This document shows positions 19,417 to 28,544 of a DNA stretch of 64,000 nt, piece after piece. The stretch covers positions 1,908,136 to 1,972,135 of the forward strand of contig JAWPMR010000001.1 of assembly GCA_033344815.1 (NCBI GenBank). Direction: 5' to 3'. The notes beneath the pieces are model-generated. The model made no database searches and was not told the origin of the DNA. It worked only from the letters and a program-made list of their open reading frames with translations. Position numbers and translations under genes: made by a program. Origin of the DNA: Paracoccaceae bacterium (GTDB taxonomy: Bacteria; Pseudomonadota; Alphaproteobacteria; Rhodobacterales; Rhodobacteraceae). The stretch's first letter is position 1, and each line of letters begins with the position of its first letter.

Positions 19417-20253
19417 ATGGCAAATATGCTATCGAACTTCAATTTGAGTTCTCTGCGCGCGGTTGAGACAACCGCGTGTCTGGGAAGCTTTACCGAAGCC
19501 ACGACCGCGCTGCGTGTCAGCCAGTCCGCAGTCAACAAGCAAGTCGCAACCCTCAAAGCAAAGTTGGGGCAGTCGCTGTTCGTTCGGACGCATCGTCGTA
19601 TCACGTTGACACCAATGGGTGAGGTTGCAGATCAGGCAAGCGCTGCGTTCTTTGCTCTTCGCGATGGATCCGCATCATGGACTGGGAAGCGGTCTGTTCA
19701 GATACGACGCCGGCTTTGCGCAGCTATGGATGATGCCGCGCCAGCCGCCCTTCGAAACGAAAAACCATATATTCGTCTGTCGATCGGACCTGTTATCGGC
19801 CTCAGTCATCCCCCTAACACAGAGTTCGCGTGCGCGGTCATTTGGCGGTGCGCGACGTGGCATGATCAAAATTACACACCGCCCATGACAAACATGGTTT
19901 TTCCAGTCGTCGATCCCGGCTTTTTCGCCGATTGGGGCCGCGCTCCTTGCCCCGCCGATGTGAATGTCCACGATCAAATGACACATTGGTGGTCTGCAAT
20001 TCGCGCCGTCATCGCGTCAACACCCTTTAATCCCGAACAAGGGCGCATCTACGGCCAGACAGCCTTGTGTTTGGACGCCGCAACGCGCGGTGTCGGTATT
20101 GCCATGTGGATGAAATTTCGGCGGGCCTATTTCTTACATTCGAACGCCTCGAAATCTCTCTTTAATCATCGCCTTCCGTCAGCAGACGCCTACTATTTCA
20201 TTCTGGATCAGCGTCGCCTGAAATCTGGGGAGGTGAGCGTGTTTAAGCACTGA
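19417..20253 (+). pseudogene. LysR-family (GcvA-like) regulator, probably broken by compensating frameshifts
   Basis: An open frame of 278 codons exists, and its N-terminus is a good GcvA-like winged helix (FNLSSLRAVETTACLGSFTE; VSQSAVNKQVATLKAKLGQS). From about residue 85 to 115 the frame becomes nonsense, while the +1 frame at 19690-19760 reads FAQLWMMPRQPPFETKN, the GcvA-type sequence expected there. The original frame then resumes with PYIRLSIGPV. After the stop at 20253 another frame continues plausibly. Several expected residues in the effector domain are lost. Together with the dead neighbours, this points to a decaying regulator. A truncated but folded DNA-binding domain could still be made. 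Confidence 0.65.
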
Positions 20254-20667
20254 CTGTTGTCTCAAGTTCATGATCACCACAAGCACTGTTCGAAGTTTTG
20301 GGAGCAGCGCAATGCCTAAACTCAAATCAGGCCGTTGCCAGTAAGTTCAGTATGAGTTGGCGTTCGTCCAATTGAACCTCAGCTCTCGCACAGCGGGTGG
20401 AATATTTCGAGAATTCCGGTTTACCAACGTGGTCATTCAAGCAAAGCCACATCTGATTACGGTTTAATCCGTCACGCTATGCGCAATGGGCCGAACACCT
20501 AGTTGGTGTAGTATGCTGACGCTTTCGGGTGGGAGCTCGCGTGGTGGGCACTCTTGGCCTTAAAGCAAGGCCCACCTTAAGTGAATTGCAGGCCCGCCCA
20601 AGGCAGAACCTGCTGAGATTCCTGGGCTGCCTCTTAGCGGCGCGACGGCGCAGTCCACGTGGTTTTT
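20254..20667. other. Gap with no recognised gene
   Basis: The first few dozen bases hold the displaced tail of the LysR remnant. The rest gave no recognisable protein, RNA or repeat. Confidence 0.4.
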
Positions 20668-21243
20668 TCATGAACGATCGTTGGGATTTGCAACCAAGTG
20701 ATTAGAATAGCTCGAGATCTCCTTGGTTGCTACTGCCAGCACAAAATCAAGCACGTGCTGGGGGTGACCCCGGCGTTGAGGAACGCTTCACAACCGCGTC
20801 GCCCACATGCCCCTTCTGATCCACAACCGCAGTCACAAAATCTCGCAAGGCTGCGATTTGGGTGTCCGGAATTGCGGTGCTTTCGCGCGAGCCCTCGACC
20901 GCCGGAGCATCAACGCCCGCGTTTTGCGCCAGCAAACTGTGCCCGGATATACCATATCCACATTCGTTCACGCGGTTGATGGCGAGAAAGATGATCTGCT
21001 GCTCTGCCGGGGTTACGGATGATTTTGCAAAGGCAGCATTGTGGGTTTCAGGCGCCGTGACACTCTCCGCCAGGATGCCGTGCAGGTTCAATGCTGCGTG
21101 GAAGGCCTTGGCCTGGGCGAGGCGCTTGAGGCCAAGAGCGACGTCGACGCTGCCCTTGCCGCATGGGAACCGCGGCAGCTGAAGCTCGGTCAGTATCTGT
21201 TTGGAAAGGGAACGGCAACCTGCAACTTGCTGGTGTTCGCTTG
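20668..21243 (-). pseudogene. AhpD-like (carboxymuconolactone decarboxylase family) protein, broken
   Basis: The open part reads LNLHGILAESVTAPETHNAA, TPAEQQIIFLAINRVNECGY and HSLLAQNAGVDAPAV, the usual order of AhpD/CMD proteins. The expected C-x-x-C redox motif (GCxYCxxAHS) has decayed to ECGYGISGHS. Upstream the same frame runs back to a stop near 21243 without an ATG or GTG at the right place (VDVALGLKRLAQAKAFHAAL precedes). Near the end two single-base losses move the tail (FLNAGVTP, then HVLDFVLAVATKEISSYSNH) out of frame. Loss of start, redox cysteines and frame makes this a pseudogene. Confidence 0.75.
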
Positions 21244-21284
21244 ATCAAAAGCAACCCTTCGAGCGACGCTTGGTGCGCCCTGTG

Positions 21285-22181
21285 TCAAGCACATTCCTTC
21301 ATATGCGCCTCTACAAAATCAATGAACGCCGCGACCTTGGCGGGCAGCCTGTCATAAGGTGGCACTGTTGTTGTCAGCCAAATCTCAGGTGGGTTCCAAT
21401 CGCTCAGCACGGGCTGAAGCGCGGTATCGTTCAGAGCGGCTTTCACAATGAACTCTGGCAAAAGGGCAATACCTTCGTTACGGATCGCGAGCTGGGCGAT
21501 CAGGTCGCCGTTATTGCTGCTGAAACAGGCGGGCAAAGTGATGCGATGGGATGCCTCGCCATTGGTCAGCGTCCATATTCGTGCTGCGTTGCGATGCCCA
21601 TAGTGCAGACATTGATGATCCTTCAGCGCGCCTGGCACATCCGGCGTCCCCCGCACCGACAGATAACTGGGCGCGGCGACAAGCAGGCGCGGGATGACAC
21701 ATATCTTGCGCCAGATGGTCGTCTGATCCCTGGGGGCCTCGGAGATGCGCAGGGCAAGGTCGAACCCTTCGCCGGCGATATCGACAAAGCGATCAGTCAG
21801 CTCCATCTGCACATCTACCGCCGGATGAAGGATGCGAAACTGAGCGATGATATCGGGCAGAAACCGGATACCAAACGACAACGGCGCGCTGATGCGCAGC
21901 GGCCCGCTCAGACCAACCTGCCGCTTGCGGACCTCTGCATTGGCCTGATCCAGTTGCGCTACCAGCCCTGACACGGTCTCGCGGTATTGCCGCCCGGCAT
22001 CCGTCAGATCGACTTTTCGGGTGGTGCGGGTAAACAACTGCACCCCAAGCTGCGCTTCCAGCTCGGCCACGTGACGTGTGACAATTGTCGGCGACAAACC
22101 CAGCACGCGAGCTGCGCGCGAAAACCCGCCCTCGGAGGCAACCTCCAGAAAGCTTCGGATGTATTCGATTTGACCGCTCAT
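21285..22181 (-). CDS. LysR-family regulator of the quinone/electrophile operon
   Basis: The 298-residue protein starts GQIEYIRSFLEVASEGGFSR, with recognition helix LGLSPTIVTRHVAELEAQLG and the effector domain from about residue 90 (LSGPLRISAPLSFGIRFLPD), a typical CrgA/AaeR-like LysR layout. It is read divergently from a six-gene operon starting at 22300. The 118-bp gap contains a perfect 7-14-7 dyad. It is therefore the likely sensor and activator or repressor of that operon, by analogy with quinone-responsive regulators (MhqR in Bacillus is of the MarR family, not LysR, so the analogy is functional only). Confidence 0.9.
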   Translation of the reverse strand: MSGQIEYIRSFLEVASEGGFSRAARVLGLSPTIVTRHVAELEAQLGVQLFTRTTRKVDLTDAGRQYRETVSGLVAQLDQANAEVRKRQVGLSGPLRISAPLSFGIRFLPDIIAQFRILHPAVDVQMELTDRFVDIAGEGFDLALRISEAPRDQTTIWRKICVIPRLLVAAPSYLSVRGTPDVPGALKDHQCLHYGHRNAARIWTLTNGEASHRITLPACFSSNNGDLIAQLAIRNEGIALLPEFIVKAALNDTALQPVLSDWNPPEIWLTTTVPPYDRLPAKVAAFIDFVEAHMKECA

Positions 22182-22202
22182 TCCATCTCCGTGATTTACG
22201 CA

Positions 22203-22230
22203 ATAATACTCTGCTGATTAATTGTATTAT
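22203..22230. promoter_or_regulatory. Candidate LysR operator (7-14-7 dyad)
   Basis: ATAATAC (22203-22209) and GTATTAT (22224-22230) are perfect inverted repeats separated by 14 nt, in the gap between the divergent LysR gene and the dioxygenase operon. The AT-rich arms and the spacing fit LysR-type binding sites. It sits about 70 bp before the operon's first ATG, a reasonable activator position. Confidence 0.6.
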
Positions 22231-22299
22231 CATATATATCGGAATGGCTATGTTCCTCTTCAGACAAACGCTGCAGCGTAATTTGAAAGGACATAAAAA

Positions 22300-23232
22300 A
22301 TGATCACGGACATCAAAGGCCTGCACCACGTAACCTCGATGGCGGGTGATGCACAAATCAACAATGACTTCTTTACCAAAACCCTTGGACTGCGCCGCGT
22401 AAAGAAAACCGTGAACTTCGACGCGCCCGACGTCTACCACCTCTACTACGGTGATGAGGTTGGCACGCCCGGCTCTGTGATGACCTACTTTCCGTTTCCC
22501 AACATGCCCAAAGGCCGTCATGGTACGGGAGAGGTGGGTGTCACCGGGTATGCCGTGCCCGAGGGTTCGCTGGGGTACTGGAAAGAGCGTCTCGCAGATC
22601 GCGGCGTTTCCGGGTTAAAGGAAGATACCACCTTTGGTGCACAAACACTTCAATTCGCTGGACCGGATGTAGAGCAATTTTCACTAATCGAGGCCGCAGG
22701 GGATACGCGTCCCGGGTGGACCGGTAACGGTGTCTCCGGGGATCATGCGATTCGTGGGTTCCATTCGGCGTCCATGCGCCTTCGCGATGGCGGCGCAACA
22801 TCAGAGCTTTTGAAATTCATGGGCTATGACAAACTCGAAACCGATGGCAACGTGACCCGCTTTGCGATCAACGGCGGCAACGAAGCCAATATCATCGACC
22901 TAGAGACTCTGCCCGACACCGATTACGCAGGCCAGGGCGCGGGATCGGTGCACCACATCGCCTTCGCAGTCGAGGACCGCGCAAAACAGCTAGAGGTGCG
23001 TCGCGCGCTTCTGGATACCGGGTATCAGGTCACGCCTGTCATCGACCGGGACTACTTCTGGGCGATTTACTTTCGCACGCCGGGCGGTGTGCTGTTCGAG
23101 GTGGCCACCAATGAGCCCGGTTTTGACCGGGACGAAGACACGGCGCATCTGGGCGAAGCTTTGAAACTGCCAACACAGCACGAACCGCTGCGCGGCCGGA
23201 TCGAAGAAACCCTGAAGCCAATCCACGATTGA
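22300..23232 (+). CDS. Ring-cleaving VOC dioxygenase (MhqA/MhqO-like)
   Basis: The 310-residue protein has two vicinal-oxygen-chelate halves. Candidate metal ligands are His in IKGLHHVTSMAGD near residue 8, His in AGSVHHIAFAVED of the second half, and Glu in GGVLFEVATNEPG. This order is that of Fe(II)-dependent glyoxalase/bleomycin-superfamily dioxygenases such as MhqA, MhqO and LinE, which cleave hydroquinones or catechols. It leads the operon and is followed after 22 bp by an MhqD-like hydrolase, the same pairing as in Bacillus mhq loci. A cytosolic role in removing quinone-derived compounds is inferred. Confidence 0.88.
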   Translation: MITDIKGLHHVTSMAGDAQINNDFFTKTLGLRRVKKTVNFDAPDVYHLYYGDEVGTPGSVMTYFPFPNMPKGRHGTGEVGVTGYAVPEGSLGYWKERLADRGVSGLKEDTTFGAQTLQFAGPDVEQFSLIEAAGDTRPGWTGNGVSGDHAIRGFHSASMRLRDGGATSELLKFMGYDKLETDGNVTRFAINGGNEANIIDLETLPDTDYAGQGAGSVHHIAFAVEDRAKQLEVRRALLDTGYQVTPVIDRDYFWAIYFRTPGGVLFEVATNEPGFDRDEDTAHLGEALKLPTQHEPLRGRIEETLKPIHD

Positions 23233-23254
23233 GTTTCGAGGAAGGGATAAGACC

Positions 23255-23857
23255 ATGAGTTATCATTTTGCCGAGAAAGGTGCCCCTGCGGGGGCACCAA
23301 TGATCTTCACCTTCCACGGCACAGGGGGCGACGAACAGCAGTTTCACGGATTTGCAGGACAGATCAGGCCGGATGCGCATGTGATCTCACCACGCGGGGA
23401 CGTGTCCGAACACGGGGCCAACCGGTTCTTCAAGCGCACTGGCGAAGGTGTCTATGATATGGACGACCTGGCACAGCGCACAGAGACTATGGCAGCCTTC
23501 ATCGCGGACCAAAAAGAACGCACAGGTTCACCAACCGTTGCGGGACTTGGCTATTCCAACGGGGCGAACATTTTGGCAGCCGTCATGCTGAAACATCCCG
23601 ATCTTTTTGACCGGGCCGCTTGGCTACATCCGTTGATCCCTTGGGATCCCGCGCCCCAACCTGGGTTGGCGGGAAAGGAGATCCTGATCTCTGCTGGTCG
23701 GCGAGATCCAATCTGTCCGGCCCCGCTCACGCAGTCACTGGCCGATTATGTCGCAAAACAGCATTCTGCGCTGTCTGTGATTTGGCATGAAGGGGGCCAT
23801 GAGATACTGCAAGTCGAAGTCGACGCTCTGTCGAGTTTCCTCAAAAACGCTTCATAA
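23255..23857 (+). CDS. Alpha/beta hydrolase (MhqD-like phospholipase/carboxylesterase family)
   Basis: The 200-residue cytosolic hydrolase has the oxyanion strand IFTFHGTGGDEQQFH, nucleophile elbow GLGYSNGANI (Ser in GYSNG), an Asp near AGRRDPICP and the catalytic His in WHEGGHEIL. Length and order match YodD/MhqD and the small carboxylesterase family. A good ribosome-binding site (GAGGAAGGGA) precedes the ATG. Coupled with the ring-cleaving dioxygenase, it probably hydrolyses the ring-fission product or an ester conjugate. Substrate unproven. Confidence 0.88.
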   Translation: MSYHFAEKGAPAGAPMIFTFHGTGGDEQQFHGFAGQIRPDAHVISPRGDVSEHGANRFFKRTGEGVYDMDDLAQRTETMAAFIADQKERTGSPTVAGLGYSNGANILAAVMLKHPDLFDRAAWLHPLIPWDPAPQPGLAGKEILISAGRRDPICPAPLTQSLADYVAKQHSALSVIWHEGGHEILQVEVDALSSFLKNAS

Positions 23858-23872
23858 TCAGAAGGATGCGTA

Positions 23873-25654
23873 ATGCCCACCTTTGAGCCCTCCCATCTGG
23901 AACTCTACTTTTGGGAGGCGCTCGCCATCATTGTGCTGGCCTGCATCTTTGTGCCGCTTTCGCGCAAACTGGGCCTTGGCACAATCATTGGCTATTTGCT
24001 GTCCGGTGTGGCCGCGACACTGGCTTTATCGCTGAGTTTTGAGGCTCATCCAGAAGAACTGCTGCACTTTGCCGAATTTGGCGTCGTGCTGTTTCTCTTC
24101 GTGATCGGGCTGGAGTTTCGCCCCACGGAACTTTGGGAATTGCGCGGGACAATCTTTGGCCGCGGATTGGTGCAGGTCCTGATGTGCGGTGCCGTTCTGT
24201 CTGTCCCACCGCTTCTTTTTGGTCTGAACTGGCAGGCAAGCCTGATCATCGGACTTGGCCTCGCGCTCTCTTCAACCGCCCTGGTAATGCAAGCCTTGGA
24301 GGAAGCCGGCGATCGCAACAGCGAACACGGTCAATCGGCCATTTCGGTCCTGATATTTGAAGACCTCGCGATTGTCCCACTTCTCTTACTGGTCGCCTTC
24401 CTGGCCCCGACCCAGGGGGCCGGGACGACGATGGGCCAGAACCTTGCCAGCATTGGATGGGCGATTGGGATGATTGTTTTTTTGATCCTCGCGGGCCGGT
24501 TTCTGCTCAATCCGATGTTTACCATTTTGGCGCGTACAGGCGTGCAGGAGGTGATGACAGCAGGTGCATTGGGTGTCGTCATCGCAGGCGCGATGCTGAT
24601 GGATCTGGTCGGCCTGTCTTACGCAATGGGTTCGTTCATCGCGGGTGTAATGCTGGCCAGTTCCAGGTTTCGCCATGAGGTCGAAGCCGACATTGAGCCG
24701 TTCAGAGGACTATTTCTCGGCCTTTTCTTCATCGCTGTCGGCTTATCACTGAACCTGTCAGTCGTTGCGGAAAATTGGCTTATCATTTTGTGTGCCGTTC
24801 CCTTGCTCATGGCTCTGAAAGCTACGGCTATCTACGCAACAGGCCGGATATTCAAAACCGATCACGCAGCGGCATCACGTACTGCACTGGCGTTGTCTCA
24901 GCATGGGGAGTTCGGCTATGTACTCTTTGCCGCCGCGGCCTCCGCCTCGCTTTTTGACGTGGCCGTTGGATCGATCCTTGTGTCCATTGTGACGCTGTCG
25001 ATGGCGGCATCCTCAATTGTGGACAAAGTGATGAGCCGCAGAACGCCAGCCGCGCGCCACCTTGACGAAGATTTTGCAGGCGCAGGTTGTGACACCCTCT
25101 TGATCGGGTTCGGGCGGTTTGGGCAACTGACGGCCCAACCCCTTCTCGCGGCAGGAATGCAACTGACGATCCTCGACAACAACGCGGACCGCGTGGAAGA
25201 AGCGCGCAGTTTCGGCTCGAACGTCCATTTCGGTGACGGACGAAGGCGCGATATTCTGCGCGCGGCCGGTGCCACCAAGGCGCGCATAGCCATTGTCGCA
25301 ACGGACGATCCAAAGCACACAAATGAGATTGTCGCCCTATTGCGGCGCGACTTTGCGCATCTGCGCCTGTTCGTGCGCGTCTTTGACCGGCTGCACGCGA
25401 TCACGCTTGGTCCTGTGGATGGATGTGTGCGCGAAACGCAGGCCAGCGCGTTTGAGATGAGCCGCCTTGTTTTGCAGGGCCACGGTTTACCTGAAAGTGA
25501 GATTGAAAGCATCATCACGGCGACCAAAGATGCCGATGAAAAACGCCTTGTTGCGCAAACCGCAAAAGCGCCCAAAGACCCAAGCCGCGCTGATTTGCTG
25601 GCGACGATCAAACCCGAACCCATGTCCGAAACCTCAGGAGCACCAAACACATGA
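23873..25654 (+). CDS. CPA2-family Kef-type K+/H+ antiporter with TrkA-N domain
   Basis: The 593-residue protein starts with about 12 membrane segments of a Na+/H+ exchanger domain (FVPLSRKLGLGTIIGYLLSG and EFGVVLFLFVIGLEFRP are diagnostic). An NAD-binding regulatory domain follows from about residue 400 (TLLIGFGRFGQLTAQPLLAA, with Asp in LTILDNNADRVEEA). KefB/KefC proteins of this kind are gated by glutathione adducts and acidify the cytoplasm, protecting cells from electrophiles. That fits its place among quinone-detoxifying enzymes. No KefF/KefG oxidoreductase accompanies it; the pirins may replace that partner in function, which is speculation. Its TGA overlaps the next ATG (ATGA). Confidence 0.92.
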   Translation: MPTFEPSHLELYFWEALAIIVLACIFVPLSRKLGLGTIIGYLLSGVAATLALSLSFEAHPEELLHFAEFGVVLFLFVIGLEFRPTELWELRGTIFGRGLVQVLMCGAVLSVPPLLFGLNWQASLIIGLGLALSSTALVMQALEEAGDRNSEHGQSAISVLIFEDLAIVPLLLLVAFLAPTQGAGTTMGQNLASIGWAIGMIVFLILAGRFLLNPMFTILARTGVQEVMTAGALGVVIAGAMLMDLVGLSYAMGSFIAGVMLASSRFRHEVEADIEPFRGLFLGLFFIAVGLSLNLSVVAENWLIILCAVPLLMALKATAIYATGRIFKTDHAAASRTALALSQHGEFGYVLFAAAASASLFDVAVGSILVSIVTLSMAASSIVDKVMSRRTPAARHLDEDFAGAGCDTLLIGFGRFGQLTAQPLLAAGMQLTILDNNADRVEEARSFGSNVHFGDGRRRDILRAAGATKARIAIVATDDPKHTNEIVALLRRDFAHLRLFVRVFDRLHAITLGPVDGCVRETQASAFEMSRLVLQGHGLPESEIESIITATKDADEKRLVAQTAKAPKDPSRADLLATIKPEPMSETSGAPNT

Positions 25655-26589
25655 GCTGGAATCCCGCGATTGAACCGCATTGCCCAAATGCAGGCGATCT
25701 TGATGCCATTGAAACAATCATCATTCCCCGCGCCCGCGATCTGGGCGGTTTTGAAGTACGCCGGGCCTTGCCCGCGCCCAAGCGTCAGATGGTGGGGCCA
25801 TTTATCTTCTTTGATCAAATGGGGCCGGTGGAGTTTCTGACCGATCACGGCATCGACGTGCGCCCGCATCCCCACATCGGTCTGGCGACGGTCACATACC
25901 TGTATAAAGGCGAGTTCCAGCATCGCGACAGCCTTGGGACCAACCAGATGATCTATCCGGGGGAGGTTAACTGGATGATCGCAGGGAACGGCGTTACGCA
26001 TTCCGAGCGGACAAGCCTGGACACGCGCAAGGGTGAAAGCAGCCTGTTTGGCATTCAAACCTGGGTCGCTTTGCCCGAGAAAGACGAGGAAACCAACGCT
26101 GGGTTCGAGCATCATGCCGAGGAAGCGCTGCCGTTCATTGAGGGCGAAGGCAAGGAAGTCCGACTAATCATCGGTAACGCATGGGGGGAACGCGCCCCCA
26201 CCAAGACCTTCTCAGAGATGTTTTATGCGGATGCCGTCCTGCAACCGGGCGCCATGATCCCGATGCCCGACAATCACGAGGACCGCGGTGTCTATGTGAC
26301 TGCAGGCAGCATCACCGTTGCGGGAGATAACTTTGAAGCAGGTCAAATGATGGTGTTCCGCCCCGGCGACGCGATCACTTTGAAGGCAGGTGAGCGTGGG
26401 GCCCGCCTGATGCTACTGGGTGGTGAAACACTGGGCCAATCACGGTATCTGTGGTGGAATTTTGTGGCGTCGTCCCAAGACAAGATTGACGCCGCCAAAG
26501 AAGCATGGCGCGCGGGCGATTGGGAGCACGGGCGCTTCCAGCTTCCTCCGGATGACCGCGATGAATTCACCCCGGCGCCGGAGGGTTAA
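25651..26589 (+). CDS. Pirin family protein (long form)
   Basis: The 312-residue bicupin contains the pirin-specific FIFFDQMGPVEF and the first cupin's metal motif RPHPHIGLATVTYLYKGEFQH, with GVTHSERT after it. The C-terminal pirin_C domain includes the HEDRGVYVTAGSITVAGDNF part. Pirins are iron-binding cupins; some degrade quercetin and others are redox-sensing regulators. The gene overlaps the antiporter by 4 bp and is followed after 3 bp by a second pirin, so both are made together with the antiporter and the dioxygenase. Confidence 0.92.
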   Translation: MSWNPAIEPHCPNAGDLDAIETIIIPRARDLGGFEVRRALPAPKRQMVGPFIFFDQMGPVEFLTDHGIDVRPHPHIGLATVTYLYKGEFQHRDSLGTNQMIYPGEVNWMIAGNGVTHSERTSLDTRKGESSLFGIQTWVALPEKDEETNAGFEHHAEEALPFIEGEGKEVRLIIGNAWGERAPTKTFSEMFYADAVLQPGAMIPMPDNHEDRGVYVTAGSITVAGDNFEAGQMMVFRPGDAITLKAGERGARLMLLGGETLGQSRYLWWNFVASSQDKIDAAKEAWRAGDWEHGRFQLPPDDRDEFTPAPEG

Positions 26590-26592
26590 ATC

Positions 26593-27291
26593 ATGGCCCT
26601 GATCCACGAACGTATGAACAGGGGCCGCACCCAAATGGGATGGCTCGACAGCTTTCACACGTTTTCTTTCGGCGGGTTTACTGATCCCACGCGAATGGGC
26701 GTGCGCAACCTGCGCGTTATCAACGAGGATCGCGTGATACCCGGCGGCGGATTTGGCAAACACTCCCACGCACAGATGGATATCTTGACATATGTTCTGT
26801 CGGGCGCACTGAAGCACGAAGACTCGATGGGCAACAGCGCTGTCATCAAGCCCGGAGAAGTCCAGCTGATGTCTGCCGGGTCCGGCGTGACCCATTCCGA
26901 AATGAATGCCTCAGACTTGGAGCCGGTGCACTTCCTGCAAATCTGGATCATTCCGGACCAGCAAATTGACACCCCAACCTATGAAAGCGTGACAGTCGAT
27001 GGTGATGCGTCCACCAACAGGTTTGCCTTGGTCGCCGGACCTGACAAGGAGCCTGATAGTGTGCAGCTTCTGTCAAACACACGCATCTATTTGACCCGCC
27101 TGACGGACCAGCACAGTATCACGCATAATTTTGACGACTCCCATGCGGGTTTTCTGCACGTCATCAGCGGACAAATCGACATTGATGGTGAAACGCTCTC
27201 AACCGGCGATGCCCTGCAATTTGAAAACCGTTCTGGGTGCACGATCACAGCAAAAAGCGATGCGGAGCTGCTGCTCTTCGATCTCCCCTAA
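26593..27291 (+). CDS. Pirin family protein (YhhW-like short form)
   Basis: The 232-residue bicupin has GWLDSFHTFSFGGFTDPTRM, the metal motif GKHSHAQMDILTYVLSGALK and GSGVTHSEMNAS, typical of YhhW (quercetin 2,3-dioxygenase-like). The C-terminal cupin has the HVISGQIDIDGETLSTGDAL part. The start lies 3 bp after the preceding pirin stop. Two consecutive pirins of different length classes in one operon suggest non-redundant roles. Confidence 0.92.
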   Translation: MALIHERMNRGRTQMGWLDSFHTFSFGGFTDPTRMGVRNLRVINEDRVIPGGGFGKHSHAQMDILTYVLSGALKHEDSMGNSAVIKPGEVQLMSAGSGVTHSEMNASDLEPVHFLQIWIIPDQQIDTPTYESVTVDGDASTNRFALVAGPDKEPDSVQLLSNTRIYLTRLTDQHSITHNFDDSHAGFLHVISGQIDIDGETLSTGDALQFENRSGCTITAKSDAELLLFDLP

Positions 27292-27308
27292 CAACGAGGA
27301 AAGCCATA

Positions 27309-28211
27309 ATGACCGACACCGCCCCGCCGCCGCTGCCCTATGCAGATTGGGTCGGAACCCGCGACACCTTGCATCTTTTCCTGCAAATCATCGGCAAGAT
27401 CCGCCTCAAATCGCACCCCAAACTAAACCATTGGTGGCACGTCACACTGTATCCCTACGTGCACGGGGTCACGACTGGCCGCATACCCTACGGCGACATA
27501 GGCTTTGAGATCACCTATAATATGATCTACCACTACGTGATGGTCAGCCGCAACGACGGGCGGCACACGCGATTTGACGCAGCCGGTCGGACAGTGGCTG
27601 AATTCTACAATGCGACGATGAAGAGTCTGGACGATCTTGGCATCACTGTCAAAATTCATCCCGTCCCCTATGAAAACAAATCAACCGTTCCCTTCCCGGA
27701 TGACACCGCGCTACGCGCCTATGACAAAGCGGCTGTCACCGACTACCGGAAAGCGCTCTGTCAGATCGCCAGCACATTCGAAGTGTTCCGCACGCGTTTC
27801 AACGGCAAGCAGACCCCCGTTCATCTTTACTGGCATTCCTTCGATTTGGTGGTGACACGGTTCTCTGGCAGGGCACACGCGTTGCAGGGGGGCACGCCAT
27901 CGGATCGTGAAGCCTATTCGCATGAGGTGATCTCAATCGGTTTCTGGCCGGGCGACGATACCTTTCCCAAAGCCGCCTTCTATGGCTACGCCTACCCCGA
28001 ACCGGCAGGATTGAACGCCACACCCCTTGCGCCCGGTGCCGCGCAGTGGGTCGAAAGAAACGGAGGCGCGCTGGCTGTACTGGAATACGACGCATTCAGA
28101 CAAGCCAAAAATCCGGCTGACGATCTCTTGGCTTTCCTCGAAAGTGTCTATCAGAATGCTGGCCAGCTTGCGGACTGGGACATCAGGTCGTTTGAACACG
28201 CGCCAGACTGA
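27309..28211 (+). CDS. DUF5996 family protein
   Basis: The 300-residue cytosolic protein is of a conserved family without known function, recognised by LPYADWVGTRDTLHLFLQII at the start, HWWHVTLYPYVHGVTTGRIP, and the central HLYWHSFDLVVTRFSGRA. I chose the ATG at 27309 over the in-frame one at 27237 because it follows AACGAGGAAAG and does not overlap the upstream pirin. It is the last intact gene of the operon. A contribution to the electrophile response is only inferred from position. Confidence 0.85.
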   Translation: MTDTAPPPLPYADWVGTRDTLHLFLQIIGKIRLKSHPKLNHWWHVTLYPYVHGVTTGRIPYGDIGFEITYNMIYHYVMVSRNDGRHTRFDAAGRTVAEFYNATMKSLDDLGITVKIHPVPYENKSTVPFPDDTALRAYDKAAVTDYRKALCQIASTFEVFRTRFNGKQTPVHLYWHSFDLVVTRFSGRAHALQGGTPSDREAYSHEVISIGFWPGDDTFPKAAFYGYAYPEPAGLNATPLAPGAAQWVERNGGALAVLEYDAFRQAKNPADDLLAFLESVYQNAGQLADWDIRSFEHAPD

Positions 28212-28244
28212 CATCCTCATCCACAACCTGCGTGACGCATCAAA

Positions 28245-28510
28245 TTGACCACAGCGATCCCCGGCCCGCGCGGCACCGAACACTTCGGGATGACGGTCCC
28301 GAAACTGGACGACGCCCTTGCGTTCTTCCATGACGTGATGGGTGCCGAAGTCGTTTGTGACGTCGGCCCCTATCGGGCAGAGGATGACTGGATGACGTTT
28401 GACCTTGTCGACAAAAAACGGGTCATCATCCCAAAAGCGCCATGATCCGCATCGGGAACGGCCCGGCTGTCCAGGTGTTTGACAAGTCACTAAAAAGCCC
28501 ACAGTTAAAC
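28245..28510 (+). pseudogene. VOC/glyoxalase-like protein, truncated and shifted
   Basis: A TTG-started frame gives the N-terminal half of a VOC module (EHFGMTVPKLDDALAFFHDV, then EVVCDVGPYRAEDDW), which stops at 28445. Just before that, the neighbouring frame reads AMIRIGNGPAVQVF, the kind of sequence that follows in family members, so an internal deletion and frameshift are likely. It lies at the tail of the operon and may once have been its seventh gene. Confidence 0.55.
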
Positions 28511-28544
28511 AAGAGAGATCTCTTACCAGCCGTCAAACCTTAAA

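Noticed and set aside
24916-26115. Minus-strand 399-codon open frame
   Set aside because: It runs antisense across the antiporter and pirin genes, which are well supported.
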